DNA from: Rikenellaceae bacterium
GTDB lineage: Bacteria > Bacteroidota > Bacteroidia > Bacteroidales > Rikenellaceae
Direction: 5' to 3'
DNA: 64,000 nucleotides
Assembly: GCA_015059925.1 (NCBI GenBank)
Contig: SUZL01000001.1
Span: 248,001 to 312,000, forward strand
A program made the translations under genes and the position numbers. Numbering within the stretch: position 1 is the stretch's first letter; each line of letters opens with the position of its first letter. Of the stretch, positions 7,886-17,134 are shown piece by piece. The notes under the pieces are model-generated. The model did not search any database. It saw nothing but the letters and a program-made list of their open reading frames with translations, and was not told the DNA's origin.

Positions 7886-10117
7886 TTAAAAATTCACCGT
7901 AACATTCGCCAGAACGTGCAGCGGTGCTTGCGGGAAGTAGTAGGCCTCGTCGTAGCGCACGCCATCCCACATATACGAATAACCGTAGCCATTGCTGCAA
8001 TACTCCACGTTGAAGAGGTTATAGATAGCCAAGCCCAGACGAATACTCTTTGCCGAGCGTGAGCGGAGCGTATAGCCCAGATCGAGATTCGTTACCGTAT
8101 AGGCATCGAGCGTCAGCGCCTCGATCTCGTTGTTGGTGAAGTACTGCTTGCCGACGTGCTGTGTGCGCAGCACCGCCTCGAAGCCTGCAGCGTGGAAGTC
8201 CAGATAGGCTGAAGCAACCACATCGGGCGAGTAGGCGATGGTCATATCGCCGAGATTCTGGCCGTAGGTGGGACTATCGCTCAAAAGATCGACATAGTTG
8301 CGTATCTTATTGCTGCTCAGCGTTGCACTACCGCCAATGGTGAACCATCGTGCCGCCTTCCACGCCGCCGTAAGCTCCACGCCGTAGCGGTACGAATCGG
8401 GGACATTAACATTCAGCGCATCCGAGCTGTCATTGACCATACCCGTCGGGATGAGCTGATCCTTATACTTCATATAGTAGAAATTCGCTCCGAGGGCCAA
8501 CTTCGGCGATGAGTACTCATAGCCCGCCTCATAGTCGTAAAGCAGCTCCGACGAGGGCTGCGTCTGGTCGTCGGCGAACATATATCGGTCGGTAAAATCC
8601 GATCGCGTAGGCTCCTTCTGAGCGATAGCGAGCGAGGCGAAGAACTTATGGCGCTCGGCCAATGAGTAGCTCACTCCCACGCGGGGGTTGAAGAAGTTGT
8701 ACTGCTTATCAACGTCGATGGGCTGCATCTGCATCGTCTCCCAATCGAAATTGTCGTTCACGCCCCACGCCTTATAATCGACGTAGCGATACTGCAGATC
8801 GGCAAAGAGCGTCAGTCCCTCCGTAGCCTGCCACATAGCCTTCACGAAGAGGTTTGCATCCTGCTTATCGACATCATTGTCGTACCAGCGACCTGCGATC
8901 TGTGCCTCGCCGAAGCCATCAACCCAGTCCAATTCGCCCCAATGCGGGCAGGTGTAGTAGAGGTACGAGCCACCCAGAAGGAGCGACAGGCGAGGCGAGG
9001 TGTAGGTGAATGAGCCGTTCACGCCTGCGGTGTGGTTGCGCATAATTTTGCGACGGATCATATCGGCCTCAACGGCTGCATCATCAATACCCATATTCAT
9101 ATACTCGAGCAGCGTGCGCTGATCCTTATACTGCTTGTAGTAGCCATAGCCGTAGGTGTAGAATCCCGTTGCCGAGAGTGCCCAACGATCCGAGAAGCGG
9201 TGATTGATGATCAGCTGATTGTTGATTTGCAGGTAGTTGTCGGTCTGATCGTCGTAGTAATCGACGTGCGTACCATCGGCCAGAACGTATGGGCCGTGCG
9301 AGGTTTCGTACTGTCCCTCGGTGTGGTAGCGGCGACCGTAGAGCTCCATCTCCTGCTTGGTTACACCCGTATATGTGAGGTAGGTTTTGGCCTTACCGCC
9401 GAACGAGATGAGCTTCACCGTAGTGCGCGGGCCGTAATATGCGCCCTGCAACATATACGACTTCAGATCCGTCGCACCGCGATCGACGTAGCCGTCGGAG
9501 CCGATGTGCGTGAGGCGCGCATCGACCATCCAGCGATCGTTCAAAAGGCCCGAGCCGATATGGATGGCCTGCTTGTTGGTGTTGTAAGAACCGTAAGAGA
9601 AGGTTGCATCGCCTCCGAAGGCGAGCTGCGGAGCTGCCGTTGTCATACTCACCGCGCCACCGAAAGCTCCCGTTCCGTTGGTCGAGGTACCCGCTCCGCG
9701 CTGCACCTGCACATCGCCTACGGCCGAGATCACGTCGGGCGTGTCGTACCAATAGGTCGAGTGGGAGTCGGGGTTGTTGAGCGGCATTCCGTTGATCGTT
9801 ACGTTAAGTCGCGTGGCGTCCGTACCACGCAAGCGAATCGATGTACCGCCGATGCCTATACCCGTCTCGTTGGTGGCAATCATCGAGGGCGTAAGGGCCA
9901 AAAGCGAGGGGATGTCAAGACCGTAATTGTTGCGGGCGATCTCCTCCTTACGCAGATTGGTGTAGGCTACGGGGGTTCGGTCGGTAGCGCGAGTGGCTAC
10001 CACTTCGATTTTCTGAATCTCATCGTAGAGCGAGATTGAATCGGGCTGCGACAGCTGCTGAGCCCGTGCGCCGAGGGCTGAAGCCACCACGGCGAGTGAA
10101 AGAATAATCCTTTTCAT
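7886..10117 (-). CDS. TonB-dependent outer-membrane receptor, probable thiamine uptake
   Basis: A 743-residue receptor. A signal peptide (MKRIILSLAVVASALGARA) ends near residue 19; a plug domain follows (SIRLRGTDATRLNVTINGMPLN near 95-116, VQVQRGAGTSTNGTGAFGGAV near 135-155), then a 22-strand barrel region ending in the aromatic terminus VTVNF required for outer-membrane insertion. No SusC-type carboxypeptidase-like N-terminal extension and no SusD partner are present, so this is a vitamin-type rather than glycan-type receptor. A TPP riboswitch in the leader and a PnuC-type permease downstream argue that it imports thiamine or a phosphate ester of it with TonB-ExbBD energy. Confidence 0.93.
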   Translation of the reverse strand: MKRIILSLAVVASALGARAQQLSQPDSISLYDEIQKIEVVATRATDRTPVAYTNLRKEEIARNNYGLDIPSLLALTPSMIATNETGIGIGGTSIRLRGTDATRLNVTINGMPLNNPDSHSTYWYDTPDVISAVGDVQVQRGAGTSTNGTGAFGGAVSMTTAAPQLAFGGDATFSYGSYNTNKQAIHIGSGLLNDRWMVDARLTHIGSDGYVDRGATDLKSYMLQGAYYGPRTTVKLISFGGKAKTYLTYTGVTKQEMELYGRRYHTEGQYETSHGPYVLADGTHVDYYDDQTDNYLQINNQLIINHRFSDRWALSATGFYTYGYGYYKQYKDQRTLLEYMNMGIDDAAVEADMIRRKIMRNHTAGVNGSFTYTSPRLSLLLGGSYLYYTCPHWGELDWVDGFGEAQIAGRWYDNDVDKQDANLFVKAMWQATEGLTLFADLQYRYVDYKAWGVNDNFDWETMQMQPIDVDKQYNFFNPRVGVSYSLAERHKFFASLAIAQKEPTRSDFTDRYMFADDQTQPSSELLYDYEAGYEYSSPKLALGANFYYMKYKDQLIPTGMVNDSSDALNVNVPDSYRYGVELTAAWKAARWFTIGGSATLSSNKIRNYVDLLSDSPTYGQNLGDMTIAYSPDVVASAYLDFHAAGFEAVLRTQHVGKQYFTNNEIEALTLDAYTVTNLDLGYTLRSRSAKSIRLGLAIYNLFNVEYCSNGYGYSYMWDGVRYDEAYYFPQAPLHVLANVTVNF

Positions 10118-10164
10118 CGTTTTTAATCTTAAAAGTTAAAAAAAACTGAAAAGGGGTATGTTTG

Positions 10165-10252
10165 TCGATTACGCTATATCCCGGTCTCGGCATTACCCGT
10201 ATCCGGTTCAATGGGTATAATCTCAGCCTGATAGTAAGGCACCCCTTCGAAA
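10165..10252 (-). promoter_or_regulatory. TPP (thiamine pyrophosphate) riboswitch
   Basis: On the minus strand the THI-box elements occur in order: GGGGTGCC (10245-10238), CTGAGATTATACCC (10229-10216), a GAACCGGAT segment replacing the usual GAACCTGAT, GGGTAATGCCG (10198-10188). The aptamer sits 50-130 bases before the TonB receptor start; a TACCTTTG promoter element (10268-10261) lies just upstream. No clear terminator hairpin separates it from the gene, so control may be at translation or through the A/T-rich stretch before the start. Confidence 0.95.
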
Positions 10253-10326
10253 TGTCGTGGCAAAGGTAAGTAAAATTTTCTGTGGTTGGACTACATTTGC
10301 CCACTTTTTTCGAGAAACGAAAAAAG

Positions 10327-10362
10327 AGAGTGCCCGTCTTAACAGCTTTGGACAGGCACTCT
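10327..10362 (-). terminator. Terminator of recQ
   Basis: Inverted repeat AGAGTGCC-n-GTC / GAC-n-GGCACTCT with T6 following on the minus strand, 38-73 bases after the recQ stop. Confidence 0.85.
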
Positions 10363-10372
10363 ATACTTTTTA

Positions 10373-10390
10373 GAAATTGTATAACAAGAG
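10373..10390 (-). repeat. Recurrent 3'-end motif, copy 1 (GAAATTGTATAACAAGAG)
   Basis: An 18-base motif between the recQ stop and its terminator hairpin. Related copies follow other minus-strand genes at 26209-26226, 47437-47455, 50444-50460 and 58670-58687. Confidence 0.75.
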
Positions 10391-10399
10391 GTATTTCTC

Positions 10400-12592
10400 T
10401 TAATTTCCGACTTCGCAGAGGAATTTAATACGCACCAAACGAATCTCCTCCTCGCTATAATCCGAGCCCAGCTCCTCGATGGCCGCGTCGAGCGAGTCGC
10501 TCTCGGCATCCTCCTTGAAGTAGAGGTAGATATCCTCGATCTTATCCTCGTCCATATACTGATCCAAGTAGTACGAGATATCGAGCTTCGTACCCGAATT
10601 TACGATACCCTCGATATCGCTCAGCAGCTCGTCGAAGTCGAGATTCTTAGCTCGCGCAATATCCTCGAAGTCCATCTTGCGGTCGATCGACTGGATGATA
10701 AAAATCTTATTTCCAGACTTATTGGCAACCGACTTGACGACCATATCCTGCGGACGGATGATATCCTTCTCCTCGACGTAGGCCTTGATGAGTTTGATGA
10801 ACTCCTCGCCAAACTTCTTGGCCTTGCCCGCACCTACGCCCGAGATGTTCTGCATCTCCTCGAGCGTGATGGGATACTGTATGGCCATATCCTCGAGCGA
10901 GGGATCTTGGAAGATGACAAACGGCGGCAGGTCGTGTTTCTTGGCCACCTTCTTGCGCAGATCCTTCAACATCGAGAAGAGCTCTTCGTCGGCGGCACCA
11001 CCCTTGCCCATCTGAGCTGCCATAGCCTCCTCCTCGCGCTCCTCCTCGTCGTAGTTGTGGTCGAGCGTGATGGTAACGGCCTTGGGCAGACGGATAAACT
11101 CGCGGCCGCGATCGTTGATCGAAATAAGACCGTAGTTCTCGATACTCTTGTCGATAAGGCCCATAATAAGTCCCTGACGCACAACAGCTCCCCAGAACTT
11201 GGCATCGTGATCCTCGCCCTGACCGAAGAACTTGATCTTGTGGTGGGCGTAGCTCTTCACCTGCGCCGTAACCTTACCCGTCAGAACGGCACACAGATGG
11301 TCGATCTTGAACTTATCGCCGATGGCCTCAAGCGTCTGCAAAGCCAGCTTCATAGCGGCCTTGGCATCGACCTTGGGTTTGGGATTGACACAGTTGTCGC
11401 AGCAGCCGCAGTTCTGCTCGGTGTACTCCTCGCCGAAGTAGTGGAGCAGCGTCTTGCGACGGCACAACGAACTCTCGGCATAAGATACGGTCTCGAGCAA
11501 AAGCAACTTGCCGATCTCCTGCTCGGCAACGGGCTTGCCCTGCATAAACTTCTCGAGCTTCTGGATGTCCTTATAAGAATAAAAGGTGAGGCAGTGGCCC
11601 TCGCCACCATCGCGGCCGGCACGGCCCGTCTCCTGATAATAGCCCTCGAGCGACTTGGGAATATCGTAGTGGATGACGTATCTCACGTCGGGCTTGTCGA
11701 TACCCATACCGAAGGCGATCGTAGCGACGATCACATCCACGCGCTCCATCAGGAAGGCATCCTGATTGTTGGCGCGCGTCTGCGCATCCATACCCGCGTG
11801 GTAGGCCAGCGCCTTGATGCCGTTGGCAACGAGCAGCTCCGAGAGTTCCTCAACCTTCTTGCGGCTCAGACAGTAGATGATACCGCTCTTGCCGGGTTTC
11901 TGCTTGATGAAACGGATAATATCGCGCTCGGCGTTATGCTTGGGACGAATCTCGTAGAAGAGGTTCGAGCGATTGAACGATGACTTGAATACAGCCGCAT
12001 CGGTCATACCCAGATTTTTCTGGATGTCCATCTGCACCTTGGGTGTAGCCGTAGCCGTAAGGGCGATCAGCGGAGCTTGGCCGATGTCGTTGATAATGGG
12101 GCGTATGCGGCGATACTCGGGGCGGAAATCGTGTCCCCACTCCGAGATACAGTGTGCCTCGTCGATGGCGTAGAACGAAATCTTGATCTTACGCAGGAAG
12201 GCCACGTTATCCTCCTTGGTGAGCGACTCGGGGGCGAAGTACAGCAGCTTGGTCTTGCCAGCCAGAACGTCGCTACGCACCTGATTGATCGCTGTCTTGT
12301 TGAGCGACGAGTTCAGGAAGTGCGCAATGCCCGACTCGGTGGAGAAGGTACGCATAGCATCGACCTGATTCTTCATCAGGGCGATAAGGGGCGAGATGAT
12401 GATTGCCACACCATCCATAATAAGCGCAGGCAACTGGTAGCACAACGACTTACCACCACCCGTAGGCATCAACACAAAGGTGTCGCGCCCCTCGAGCAAG
12501 TTACGAATTACAGCCTCCTGATTACCCTTGAATGAGGTGAAGCCGAAATACTCTTTCAGTTTGTTATGCAATAAACTCTGTTGCTGTTCCAT
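10400..12592 (-). CDS. recQ: ATP-dependent DNA helicase RecQ
   Basis: A 730-residue helicase from the ATG at 12592 (MEQQQS); a longer frame to 12709 adds a low-complexity Lys/Phe-rich stretch that I consider leader. Motifs: Walker A MPTGGGKSLCYQLP near 46-59, DEAH with AIDEAHCISEWGHDFRP near 140-156, SAT-type ALTATATP, motif VI QETGRAGRDGG near 325, zinc ligands CRRKTLLHYFGEE...CGCCDNC near 375-402, RQC winged helix, and an HRDC domain near 590-660, with a further ~70-residue tail. RecQ unwinds recombination and stalled-fork intermediates 3' to 5'. Transcribed alone, divergently from lptB. Confidence 0.97.
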   Translation of the reverse strand: MEQQQSLLHNKLKEYFGFTSFKGNQEAVIRNLLEGRDTFVLMPTGGGKSLCYQLPALIMDGVAIIISPLIALMKNQVDAMRTFSTESGIAHFLNSSLNKTAINQVRSDVLAGKTKLLYFAPESLTKEDNVAFLRKIKISFYAIDEAHCISEWGHDFRPEYRRIRPIINDIGQAPLIALTATATPKVQMDIQKNLGMTDAAVFKSSFNRSNLFYEIRPKHNAERDIIRFIKQKPGKSGIIYCLSRKKVEELSELLVANGIKALAYHAGMDAQTRANNQDAFLMERVDVIVATIAFGMGIDKPDVRYVIHYDIPKSLEGYYQETGRAGRDGGEGHCLTFYSYKDIQKLEKFMQGKPVAEQEIGKLLLLETVSYAESSLCRRKTLLHYFGEEYTEQNCGCCDNCVNPKPKVDAKAAMKLALQTLEAIGDKFKIDHLCAVLTGKVTAQVKSYAHHKIKFFGQGEDHDAKFWGAVVRQGLIMGLIDKSIENYGLISINDRGREFIRLPKAVTITLDHNYDEEEREEEAMAAQMGKGGAADEELFSMLKDLRKKVAKKHDLPPFVIFQDPSLEDMAIQYPITLEEMQNISGVGAGKAKKFGEEFIKLIKAYVEEKDIIRPQDMVVKSVANKSGNKIFIIQSIDRKMDFEDIARAKNLDFDELLSDIEGIVNSGTKLDISYYLDQYMDEDKIEDIYLYFKEDAESDSLDAAIEELGSDYSEEEIRLVRIKFLCEVGN

Positions 12593-12714
12593 CGTTAAAA
12601 AAATACGCGATGTTTGTTCTATACGGTCTGTATGTGGTTCAAAAACTATTTTCTTATTCAAAGATAAGAATTTTTTTGGAAAAAATAATAACTTTGTGAA
12701 AAATTTCATCGATT

Positions 12715-13527
12715 ATGCGTCTATTCACAAGCGAGCTGGTAAAGAAATATAAGTCGCGAACCGTAGTAAACCACGTCACCATCGACGTCAAGCAGGGCGA
12801 GATCGTAGGTCTGCTGGGCCCGAATGGTGCCGGAAAGACCACTACCTTTTATATGATAGTGGGTCTGATCAAGCCCAACGAGGGACAGATCTTCCTCGAA
12901 AACGACGAGGGCGTGGTGAGCGAGCTTACCGATATGCCCGTTTACAAACGCGCACAGATGGGTGTGGGTTATCTGGCACAGGAGGCATCGGTGTTTCGCC
13001 GCTTGAGCGTGGAGGACAACATTCGTGCCGTGCTGGAGATGACCTCATACAGCAAGGAGTATCAGCGCGAGCGTGTGGAGGCACTGATCGAGGAGTTCCG
13101 TCTGCAGAAGGTGCGCAAGAGTCTGGGTATTCAGCTCTCGGGTGGCGAGCGTCGCCGTACGGAGATTGCCCGCGCGGTGGCCATCAATCCCGCGTTCATC
13201 CTCTTGGACGAGCCGTTTGCGGGTGTGGACCCCATCGCCGTGGAGGATATTCAGAGCATCGTGGCAACGCTCAAGAACAAGAATATCGGCGTAATCATCA
13301 CCGACCACAACGTCGATGAGACGCTCGAGATTACCGACCGAACGTATCTGCTCTACGAGGGTAAGATCCTCAAGACGGGTACGGCCGAGGATCTGGCCAA
13401 CGACGAGATGGTGCGTAAGGTGTATCTTGGCAAGAACTTCGAGTTGCGCCGCCGCAAGAGTGCCACAATGGAGCGCATCGAGGCCGAGCAGGCCGCCGCA
13501 AAGATTGACGAACTAAATCAATTATAA
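12715..13527 (+). CDS. lptB: LPS export ABC transporter ATP-binding protein LptB
   Basis: A 270-residue ATPase with Walker [10 protein letters not shown] at ~36-44, Q-loop in [14 protein letters not shown] (~88), signature LSGGERRR (~142), Walker [14 protein letters not shown] (~163) and the H-loop ITDHNV (~199). The [10 protein letters not shown] and [12 protein letters not shown] wording is diagnostic of LptB, which works with LptF/LptG to extract lipopolysaccharide from the inner membrane. About 25 residues longer than E. coli LptB because of a charged Ala/Glu tail. It is followed 6 bases later by aroA. A TAACTTTG -10-like box lies at 12691-12698, without a clear -33 partner. Confidence 0.95.
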   Translation: MRLFTSELVKKYKSRTVVNHVTIDVKQGEIVGLLGPNGAGKTTTFYMIVGLIKPNEGQIFLENDEGVVSELTDMPVYKRAQMGVGYLAQEASVFRRLSVEDNIRAVLEMTSYSKEYQRERVEALIEEFRLQKVRKSLGIQLSGGERRRTEIARAVAINPAFILLDEPFAGVDPIAVEDIQSIVATLKNKNIGVIITDHNVDETLEITDRTYLLYEGKILKTGTAEDLANDEMVRKVYLGKNFELRRRKSATMERIEAEQAAAKIDELNQL

Positions 13528-13533
13528 CCCTAT

Positions 13534-14787
13534 ATGGATAAATATGTCTCCGCGGGGAGTGTAAAGGGTATCATCACTCCTCCGAGTTCAAAAAGTTATG
13601 CGCAACGAGCTATCGCCCTCTCGCTTCTGGCCGAGGGTAGAAGCATCCTACGCAATATCGAATTTTGCAAGGACACACGCTCGGCTGTGAGCTGCATCGA
13701 GGCTCTCGGAGCAAAGGTCGAGCACTTAGATGATAGTACGCTTGCGATCGTAGGCGGACTTAACCCCACATCAAACACGCTGCACGTTGGCGAGTCGGGC
13801 CTTGCCACTCGTCTTTTCACCCCCATCGCATCGCTTTGCCATCGGCCGCTGACCATTCAGGGCGAGGGTACGCTCCTGTACCGTCCGATGGAGATGATGA
13901 TCGAGCCGTTGCGCGGTCTGGGCGTTACGGTGCGCGATGGCGGAGGATACCTTCCCATCGAGGTGCAAGGGCCTATTCACGGTGGCGAGATCACGGTCGA
14001 TGGCAGCGTATCGTCGCAGTTTATCACGGGCCTGTTGCTTGCTCTGCCGCTCGCGGAGCAGGATACGACGCTGCACGTTACGAAGGCTGTCTCGACACCA
14101 TATATTGATATGACCATCGACACGGCTCGTCGTTTCGGCGTGGAGATTATGCACAACGAAGGCGACTACACCGAGTTCTTCATCGAGGGCGGCCAGAGGT
14201 ACGAGGCCGTAGATATCGAGATCGAGGGCGACTGGAGCGGAGCAGCTACGATGCTCGTTGCGGGAGCTATTGCGGGTGAGGTTACAGTAAAGAACATATC
14301 TACCCTATCGAAGCAGGCCGACACGGCCATCTGTCGCGCATTGGAGCGCGCAGGTGCGGGAATAATCATCGAGCAGAATGCCATAACGGTATCGAAGCGA
14401 GAGCTCAGAGCCTTCGAGTTCGATGCGACCAATGCCCCCGACCTCTTCCCCGCGCTGGCGGCTTTGGCTGCGGCAGCCGAGGGCGAGAGCGTGATTATCG
14501 GAACGGATCGTCTGCGCCACAAGGAGAGCGACCGCGCCGAGACCATTCGCCGCGAGTACGAGAAGATGGGTATCGAGGTGGATATCAGCGAAAAGAATAT
14601 AATGCGAATCCGAGGAGGAGAGATTCGTCCGGCGACAACCTTCAGCCACAACGACCACCGCATAGCTATGTCGATCGCGGCATCGGCTCTGCGTTGCAAG
14701 GAGGTGGTTACGATCGAGGCAGCCGAGTGTGTGGAGAAGAGTTACCCCACCTTCTTCGAGGATTTGGAATCAATAATTGTGCGATAA
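13534..14787 (+). CDS. aroA: 3-phosphoshikimate 1-carboxyvinyltransferase (EPSP synthase)
   Basis: A 417-residue enzyme of the shikimate pathway that condenses shikimate-3-phosphate with PEP. Visible motifs: SSKSYAQRAIALSLL near 18-32 (catalytic Lys), GESGLATRLF near 86-95 at the PEP-binding loop where E. coli has NAGTAMRP, LRHKESDRAE near 328 and NDHRIAMSIAASAL near 373. The altered PEP-loop wording is usual for Bacteroidetes AroA as far as I recall. Its stop shares one base with the aroC start. Confidence 0.96.
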   Translation: MDKYVSAGSVKGIITPPSSKSYAQRAIALSLLAEGRSILRNIEFCKDTRSAVSCIEALGAKVEHLDDSTLAIVGGLNPTSNTLHVGESGLATRLFTPIASLCHRPLTIQGEGTLLYRPMEMMIEPLRGLGVTVRDGGGYLPIEVQGPIHGGEITVDGSVSSQFITGLLLALPLAEQDTTLHVTKAVSTPYIDMTIDTARRFGVEIMHNEGDYTEFFIEGGQRYEAVDIEIEGDWSGAATMLVAGAIAGEVTVKNISTLSKQADTAICRALERAGAGIIIEQNAITVSKRELRAFEFDATNAPDLFPALAALAAAAEGESVIIGTDRLRHKESDRAETIRREYEKMGIEVDISEKNIMRIRGGEIRPATTFSHNDHRIAMSIAASALRCKEVVTIEAAECVEKSYPTFFEDLESIIVR

Positions 14788-15767
14788 TGAACTCTTGGGG
14801 AAACATATTCCGACTCACCATCTGGGGCGAGTCGCACGGAGCGGAGGTGGGCGTCAGCATCGATGGCGTACCGGCAGGCATAGTCCTCTCGGAGGAGGAT
14901 TTCGTAGCCGATCTGGATCGTCGCCGCGCGGGTTCGGCGGGTACCACCACCCGCAAGGAGAGCGACCAGCCGCACATCGTATCAGGCCTCTACAACGGCT
15001 ACACAACAGGGTCGCCGCTGACCATCACGTTCCGCAACGAGAACACCCGCTCGGGCGATTATAGCAACCTTGTCCGTCAGCCCCGCCCCTCGCACGCCGA
15101 CTGGGTGGCACAGAAGAAGTGGAACGGTTTCAACGATCCGCGTGGCGGAGGCCACTTCTCGGGCCGCATAACGCTCGGAATGGTTGCCGCAGGAGTTGTG
15201 GCGAAGAAGATTTTGGGAGATGCGGTGCGTTTCTCTACCGAGATTACTGAGATTGGCGGCGAGCGCAACAAGGACAAGTTTGCGGCCGTGATCGAGAGTG
15301 CGAGAATGGATCAGAACTCGGTCGGAGGCGTTGTCGAGTGCCGCGTCGATGGCGTGGAGGCTGGTTTGGGAGAGCCATTCTTTGATTCGGCGGAGAGCCT
15401 TATGGCGCACCTGTTATTCTCGGTGCCTGCGGTTAAGGGCGTGGAGTTTGGTGACGGATTTGAGTCGGCGCGCATTCGCGGATCGCAGAACAATGATCCC
15501 ATAATTGATATGCAGGGGCGCACGGCGACCAACCACGCGGGAGGTATCGTAGGCGGCATTACCAACTCGAACGAGATTGTTGTTCGCGCGGCGGTAAAGC
15601 CTACGGCTTCTATTTCGCGTGAGCAGCAGACGCTCAACATCGAAAGCGGAGCGGTGGAGCCGCTCATCATCAAGGGCCGCCACGACGTCTGCATCACGTT
15701 GCGTGCTGCGGTTGTGGTGGAGGCTGCGGTGGCTATCGCATTGGCTGATCTTAAATTGCGCCGATAG
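14787..15767 (+). CDS. aroC: Chorismate synthase
   Basis: A 326-residue enzyme that converts EPSP to chorismate using reduced FMN. The ATG at 14787 gives the canonical start MNSWGNIFRLTIWGESHG; an upstream Met in frame (14694) would run into aroA and is rejected. RPSHAD near 98 and GGGHFSGR near 120 are the FMN/substrate motifs. The protein is shorter than the usual ~350-360 residues, ending directly after IALADLKLRR, so the C-terminal helix is minimal. The start overlaps aroA (TAATG), so aroA and aroC catalyse consecutive steps and are translationally coupled. Confidence 0.96.
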   Translation: MNSWGNIFRLTIWGESHGAEVGVSIDGVPAGIVLSEEDFVADLDRRRAGSAGTTTRKESDQPHIVSGLYNGYTTGSPLTITFRNENTRSGDYSNLVRQPRPSHADWVAQKKWNGFNDPRGGGHFSGRITLGMVAAGVVAKKILGDAVRFSTEITEIGGERNKDKFAAVIESARMDQNSVGGVVECRVDGVEAGLGEPFFDSAESLMAHLLFSVPAVKGVEFGDGFESARIRGSQNNDPIIDMQGRTATNHAGGIVGGITNSNEIVVRAAVKPTASISREQQTLNIESGAVEPLIIKGRHDVCITLRAAVVVEAAVAIALADLKLRR

Positions 15768-16631
15768 ATGAGACTGAGGCGACGTGAGATAATTGCATAC
15801 ATCTGCGACAGAATCGAGGGGCTGTACTCAGCCGAGGAGGCTCGCACGCTGGCCCGAATGGCGGCGGCGGAGCTTAGCGGCGAGAATGTTATGAGGTATC
15901 TGATCGAGCCCAACGAGGAGATTGAGATCGAGGGGTTGGAGTCGCTTGCGGAGGATTTGGCAGCCGGTCGGCCGATACAATATATCGTGGGACATACGGA
16001 GTTTTGCGGCGAGGAGTTCACTGTCCGCGAGGGTGTGCTGATTCCCCGTCCCGAGACCGAGGAGCTGGTGATGTGGGCCGTGGAGAAGGCCCGAATGGCA
16101 GGGCTTACGGAGCCGCGAATTTTGGACGTATGTACGGGAAGCGGGTGCATAGCCATTGCGCTGAAGCGATTGATCTCGACGGCCTCGGTTACGGCAATCG
16201 ACCTCTCGGACGAGGCACTTGCGGTGGCACGCGAAAACAGAGATCGCATAGGCGTAGAGGTGGAGATCATCAAGGATGACGCCCTGAAGGGAATGACGAG
16301 TATCGAAGGAGAGTCCTTCGATATTGTCGTATCTAATCCGCCCTACATTCCGCTCTCGGAGCGAGAGGCGATGCACATAAATGTTACGCGGCACGAGCCG
16401 CATATAGCGCTCTTTGTCGATGACAGCGATCCGCTCATCTTCTACCGTGAGATTGCCCGCTCGGCCCGAAGGATGCTGCGCGAGGGGGGATATTTGCTAT
16501 TTGAGATACACGAGCGATTAGCCGATGCGACCGCCGAGATGCTTCGCGGCGAAGGCTACCAAGATATTGAACTGAGAAGGGATTTCCGTCAAAAACCTCG
16601 TATGATATGTTGCCAACACAGAAAAGAGTAA
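15768..16631 (+). CDS. prmC: Peptide chain release factor N5-glutamine methyltransferase
   Basis: A 287-residue class I methyltransferase with an N-terminal helical domain, SAM motif ILDVCTGSGCIAIAL near 121-135 and the catalytic SNPPYIPLSE near 186-195. PrmC methylates the GGQ glutamine of release factors RF1/RF2. ATG follows the aroC stop with no gap; the 3' end overlaps recX by 25 bases. Confidence 0.95.
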   Translation: MRLRRREIIAYICDRIEGLYSAEEARTLARMAAAELSGENVMRYLIEPNEEIEIEGLESLAEDLAAGRPIQYIVGHTEFCGEEFTVREGVLIPRPETEELVMWAVEKARMAGLTEPRILDVCTGSGCIAIALKRLISTASVTAIDLSDEALAVARENRDRIGVEVEIIKDDALKGMTSIEGESFDIVVSNPPYIPLSEREAMHINVTRHEPHIALFVDDSDPLIFYREIARSARRMLREGGYLLFEIHERLADATAEMLRGEGYQDIELRRDFRQKPRMICCQHRKE

Positions 16632-17134
16632 AACGCACAAAAACGGCCGAGGAGGCTCTCGCGTCGCTAATGCGTCTGTGTGCCCGCGCCGAACGTTCGT
16701 CGGGCGATGCACGTCGTCTGATGGCAACGTGGGGCGTGCCCGAGCAGGATCGGGAGAGTGTGTTGCAGCGTCTGAAAAGAGAGAAGTTTATCGACGACGG
16801 GCGTTATGCCGAGGCCTTCGTGCGCGAGAAGGTAAACCTAAGTGGCTGGGGCGAGTGGAAGATTCGCTCGGCGCTCAAGCACAAGGGGGTGGCAGAGGAT
16901 GTGATCAATGCGGCTCTCGGTCAGCTCTCGCCCAAACAGAGCGCCCAGCGACTGGCGGAGCGTCTGAAGCGCAAGATGCGGACGGTGAAATACTCTTCGG
17001 CATACGAGCTACGCACGAAACTTATCCGCTACGCGCTCTCGCTCGGCTACGCGATGGACGAGGTGATGGGCGAGGTGGAGGCAATCACACGAGAAATTAA
17101 AACTAAGGAAGAATGCGACAACTTTACATATTGA
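16607..17134 (+). CDS. recX: Regulatory protein RecX
   Basis: A 175-residue, very basic, all-helical protein with RecX wording: ARAERSSGDARRLMATWGV near 26, LKREKFIDDGRYAEAFVREK near 56-75, a SALKHKGV helix near 90, and three predicted helix-triplet repeats. RecX caps RecA filaments and inhibits recombinase activity. The gene overlaps both prmC (25 bases) and the M23 peptidase gene (22 bases), so it is embedded in the operon. An alternative downstream start could remove the overlap but would lose the basic N-terminus. Confidence 0.88.
   Translation: MLPTQKRVKRTKTAEEALASLMRLCARAERSSGDARRLMATWGVPEQDRESVLQRLKREKFIDDGRYAEAFVREKVNLSGWGEWKIRSALKHKGVAEDVINAALGQLSPKQSAQRLAERLKRKMRTVKYSSAYELRTKLIRYALSLGYAMDEVMGEVEAITREIKTKEECDNFTY

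Noticed and set aside
9032..10039. 335-codon frame antisense to the TonB receptor
   Set aside because: Shadow of the receptor gene with no start context or family resemblance.
10907..11983. 358-codon frame antisense to recQ
   Set aside because: Shadow of recQ, whose helicase motifs are intact in the same bases.
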